Of a stretch of DNA of 8,225 nt, positions 6,416 to 8,225 are shown in pieces. The notes under the pieces were generated by a model. That model was not told where the DNA came from, made no database searches, and saw nothing but the letters and a program-made list of their open reading frames with translations. Position 1 is the stretch's first letter; the number at the start of each line of letters is the position of its first letter. The stretch spans positions 1 through 8,225 of the forward strand of contig JAJCYL010000095.1 in the NCBI GenBank assembly GCA_029262955.1, written 5' to 3'. The position numbers and the translations under genes were made by a program. This DNA comes from Cytophagales bacterium. GTDB taxonomy: Bacteria > Bacteroidota > Bacteroidia > Cytophagales > Cyclobacteriaceae.

Positions 6416-7542
6416 AATCTCATTATCTATTTCAAGGATTGTTGACTTCAATCTTGCTCATTCCACTACTTCAACAGCTCCTAAAGCCTGTACCCGTTTA
6501 TAAACTACAAGGCTTCTATGAAGTTCATACCGCACCTCAGCTTAAATTTGGCACATGGTTCGAAAAGGATTTTCAAATTGATTTTGAAAACTATATGAAT
6601 CAGAACTTTGGCTTCCGTAATATCCTCGTAAGAGTTAGAAATCAAATTGATTGGGATTTTTTCAAAAAAGCAAACGCTTCTGGAGTTCTAGTGGGGAAAG
6701 AGGATTTTCTATTTGCCAGGGGCTACCTCAATTCTTACAAGGGCAGGGATTTCGTCGGAGACAGTGTCATAGAAAGCACGGTTAATAGGCTGAATGATAT
6801 TGCCGGTTTTTTTAAGAAAATTAGAACGCCATTTTTAATAGTCATTGCACCAGGCAAGGGTTGGTATTATCCGGAGCATTTCCCGGAGAGCTTTGATAAA
6901 CTTGATAACCAGGTAACCAATTACGAAATATATCTCAGAGAACTGGATGACAAGAACATCCATTTTATTGATTTTAACGCTCATTTTTTGTCATTAAAGG
7001 ATTCTTTAGACCACCTGGCATTTCCTAAAACGGGTATCCATTGGAGTAACTTTAGTTCTGCCCTAGCTCTCGATTCAATTCTCAGATACTCGAAAGACAG
7101 CTTTGACCTGGATGTGCCAGTTTATAAGATAACCAAGACGGATCAATTCTCGAACCGCATGCAAAAAGGTGACAAGGATTTGGAAAATATGATGAACACG
7201 CTGATTCGTCTGAAAAACAATCCAATGATATACCCAGAATTCGTAACCGAAAATGGGGATGAGAAGCCCAAACTTTTGATGATTTCAGATAGTTTTTTTC
7301 ATACTATGGAGCATCATACCAAACACGTCTTTAACTATGAATTTTGGTATTATTATGATAAATATTGGGAAAAAGATCCCATTAATTCAGGCTCACTTAG
7401 TGAGCTAGAAGATTATTACCAAACCTTTGATTTGGTTGTTCTTATGTGTACTGAAGCCGGACTTAAAACATTTCCCTGGGGGTTTTTGGCAGATATGGAA
7501 GAAATTCCTCCAATGGCTAAACAAACATCAGTTCGCTTCTGA
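6412..7542 (+). CDS. AlgX/AlgJ-like SGNH-type protein, copy 2 (tandem paralogue)
   Basis: A 376-residue paralogue of the preceding gene, overlapping it by 4 bp (ATGA). It has an N-terminal membrane helix (about 6-22) and an extracytoplasmic domain with the same motifs one residue earlier: MNQNFGFRN (62-70), PFLIVIAPGKGWYYP (140-154), FPKTGIHWSNF (204-214) with His210, KGDKDLENMMNTL (252-264), SDSFF (292-296) with Ser294, and EAGLKTFPWG (348-357). The alignment runs without gaps for about the first 150 residues; in the block from NQNFGF to NAS, 21 of 28 residues are identical. As in copy 1 the Asp expected two residues before the catalytic His is Gly (Gly208). The residue before the DSF motif differs: Ser here, Gly in copy 1. 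Tandem duplication followed by divergence is the simple explanation, with the two copies perhaps acting on different positions or at successive steps. It is the last gene of the operon and its end overlaps the converging gene by 15 bp. Confidence 0.87.
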   Translation: MKSHYLFQGLLTSILLIPLLQQLLKPVPVYKLQGFYEVHTAPQLKFGTWFEKDFQIDFENYMNQNFGFRNILVRVRNQIDWDFFKKANASGVLVGKEDFLFARGYLNSYKGRDFVGDSVIESTVNRLNDIAGFFKKIRTPFLIVIAPGKGWYYPEHFPESFDKLDNQVTNYEIYLRELDDKNIHFIDFNAHFLSLKDSLDHLAFPKTGIHWSNFSSALALDSILRYSKDSFDLDVPVYKITKTDQFSNRMQKGDKDLENMMNTLIRLKNNPMIYPEFVTENGDEKPKLLMISDSFFHTMEHHTKHVFNYEFWYYYDKYWEKDPINSGSLSELEDYYQTFDLVVLMCTEAGLKTFPWGFLADMEEIPPMAKQTSVRF

Positions 7543-8082
7543 TTTACCATTAACCCAGGTGATATCATCAAAAAAGTAAGTATGGTCTTCAACACTGCCT
7601 AAATCAAATATTATAACTATTCTGGCATAGTCAATAGTACCTCCGGCTTTATAATGGAATTCTAATTCTTCCCATTCATTGAGTTTTGTGACTTCTGCCA
7701 AGCCATATGCCTGTTGTGACCTGGGATCCGTCTCAAGTTTGACCTGAACTGTTCCCATTTTAGTAGTGGCAAAAACCTTCATCTTAAGATATCCACCATT
7801 GTAAAGGTTGACCTTTGGCTGGTTAATCATAGCAATTCCTGACCAACCAATCGAGTTTCCTTTTATCTTACTAATCCGACCGACTAAGAGACTGGTGTTT
7901 ATTCCAGATTGGTCAGGATTTTCGAAAATCTCATATTCTGTTTGAAATTCAAAAAACTCAGGCAGGGTGGCATTGGTTTCAAAATCATAAATGAATTGAG
8001 CCCTCGAGCTTTGGGCAATTCCATCCGGAGCTATCATTACGAGATTCACCAAAAAAACCCATCCTATAACAAGCAACTTCAT
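7528..8082 (-). CDS. Secreted beta-sandwich protein, carbohydrate-binding-module-like
   Basis: A 184-residue protein with a signal peptide: Lys at position 2, a hydrophobic core (about 3-18) and probable cleavage near residue 23-24 (GIAQSS). There is no lipobox Cys. The mature part looks like one all-beta domain: YDFET (32-36) near the start, a middle with SIGWSGIAMI (77-86) and YLKMKVFATTKMGTVQVKLE (98-117), WEELEF (137-142), and an ending YFFDDITW (169-176). In Bacteroidota this order (F-D-F-E opening, WxGI core, lKMKV-x-VllKLE, DDI-W ending) is typical of galactose-binding-like or CBM-like domains found alone or beside polysaccharide-degrading enzymes. That recognition is by pattern; the ligand is unknown and no catalytic domain is present. 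The ATG at 8082 gives a complete signal peptide. It is transcribed towards the acetylation operon and overlaps its last gene by 15 bp, so a shared role with the surface glycan is possible but unproven. Confidence 0.85.
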   Translation of the reverse strand: MKLLVIGWVFLVNLVMIAPDGIAQSSRAQFIYDFETNATLPEFFEFQTEYEIFENPDQSGINTSLLVGRISKIKGNSIGWSGIAMINQPKVNLYNGGYLKMKVFATTKMGTVQVKLETDPRSQQAYGLAEVTKLNEWEELEFHYKAGGTIDYARIVIIFDLGSVEDHTYFFDDITWVNGKSEAN

Positions 8083-8099
8083 AACCGACTATTAGACAA

Positions 8100-8127
8100 G
8101 AAACGTACCAAATACCTGCAACAGCAA
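8100..8127 (-). promoter_or_regulatory. Candidate Bacteroidota-type promoter for the secreted protein gene
   Basis: Read on the minus strand, TTG (8127-8125) is followed after 17 bp by TACGTTTC (8107-8100), which matches seven of eight positions of the -7 consensus TAnnTTTG. This spacing fits the Bacteroidota primary sigma factor. Transcription would begin about 10 bases before the ATG at 8082, so the leader would be short. The element is weak and could be a chance match. Confidence 0.3.
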
Positions 8128-8149
8128 AAATAGACCTTTTAAAGTATTG

Positions 8150-8225
8150 CTAAATCACCAAGGTTACTTTCCACATGCTTGATGTACGATCATCTTCAAT
8201 AAAAGATCTTAGATGACCCCAGATT
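8150..8225 (-). CDS. Possible C-terminal end of a minus-strand gene running off the right edge
   Basis: One minus-strand frame is open from the window edge (8224) to a TAG at 8152-8150, giving 24 codons that end TSSMWKVTLVI. The other two minus frames hit stops within ten codons, and the plus strand has no usable start here. The peptide matches no family I recognise, and an open run of 24 codons is not rare by chance, so this is tentative. If real, the gene ends about 67 bp before the secreted protein gene and could be co-transcribed with it. Confidence 0.25.
   Translation of the reverse strand, partial: IWGHLRSFIEDDRTSSMWKVTLVI

Noticed and set aside
7909..8133. A 74-codon plus-strand open frame opposite the start of the secreted protein
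   Set aside because: It overlaps the signal peptide and first strands of a convincing minus-strand gene, and its composition (Lys/Arg/Gln-rich tail) looks like non-coding read-through.

Overview
The window reads as chromosomal DNA from a member of the Bacteroidota, probably a marine or soil Cytophagales/Flavobacteriia-type bacterium. The reasons are moderately AT-rich DNA, starts that mostly lack Shine-Dalgarno sequences, TAnnTTTG-like promoter elements, a quinone-type (class 2) dihydroorotate dehydrogenase, and a secreted protein of the beta-sandwich, carbohydrate-binding-module-like type common in that phylum. Genus cannot be read from the sequence. I see no mobile element, CRISPR array, tRNA or rRNA.

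Layout. At the left edge (1-196, minus strand) is the N-terminus of a membrane protein, possibly a membrane sensor. A 237-bp divergent intergenic region follows, with an imperfect inverted repeat (251-307) and a candidate -7 promoter element (419-426). From 434 to 7542 six plus-strand genes form one tightly packed unit: pyrD; a ureohydrolase (agmatinase family); an unrecognised polytopic membrane protein; an AlgI-like MBOAT acyltransferase; and two tandem paralogous AlgX/AlgJ-like SGNH-type proteins. The junctions are a 4-bp GTGA overlap, a 4-bp ATGA overlap, a 12-bp gap, a 2-bp gap and a 4-bp ATGA overlap, so translational coupling is likely throughout. On the minus strand a small secreted carbohydrate-binding-like protein (7528-8082) converges on the operon and overlaps its last gene by 15 bp. 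The last 76 bp may hold the C-terminus of another minus-strand gene.

How the genes may work together. The first two genes are housekeeping or nitrogen metabolism (pyrimidine synthesis, guanidino-group hydrolysis). The last three look like an O-acetylation machine for a cell-surface or secreted polysaccharide: the MBOAT protein would pass an acyl group across the inner membrane and the two AlgX/AlgJ-like proteins would place it on the glycan. The unknown membrane protein lies immediately before the MBOAT gene and is the best candidate for an undescribed component. Both AlgX/AlgJ-like proteins keep the Ser and His motifs but have Gly where characterised AlgX has its catalytic Asp, so their chemistry is worth checking.
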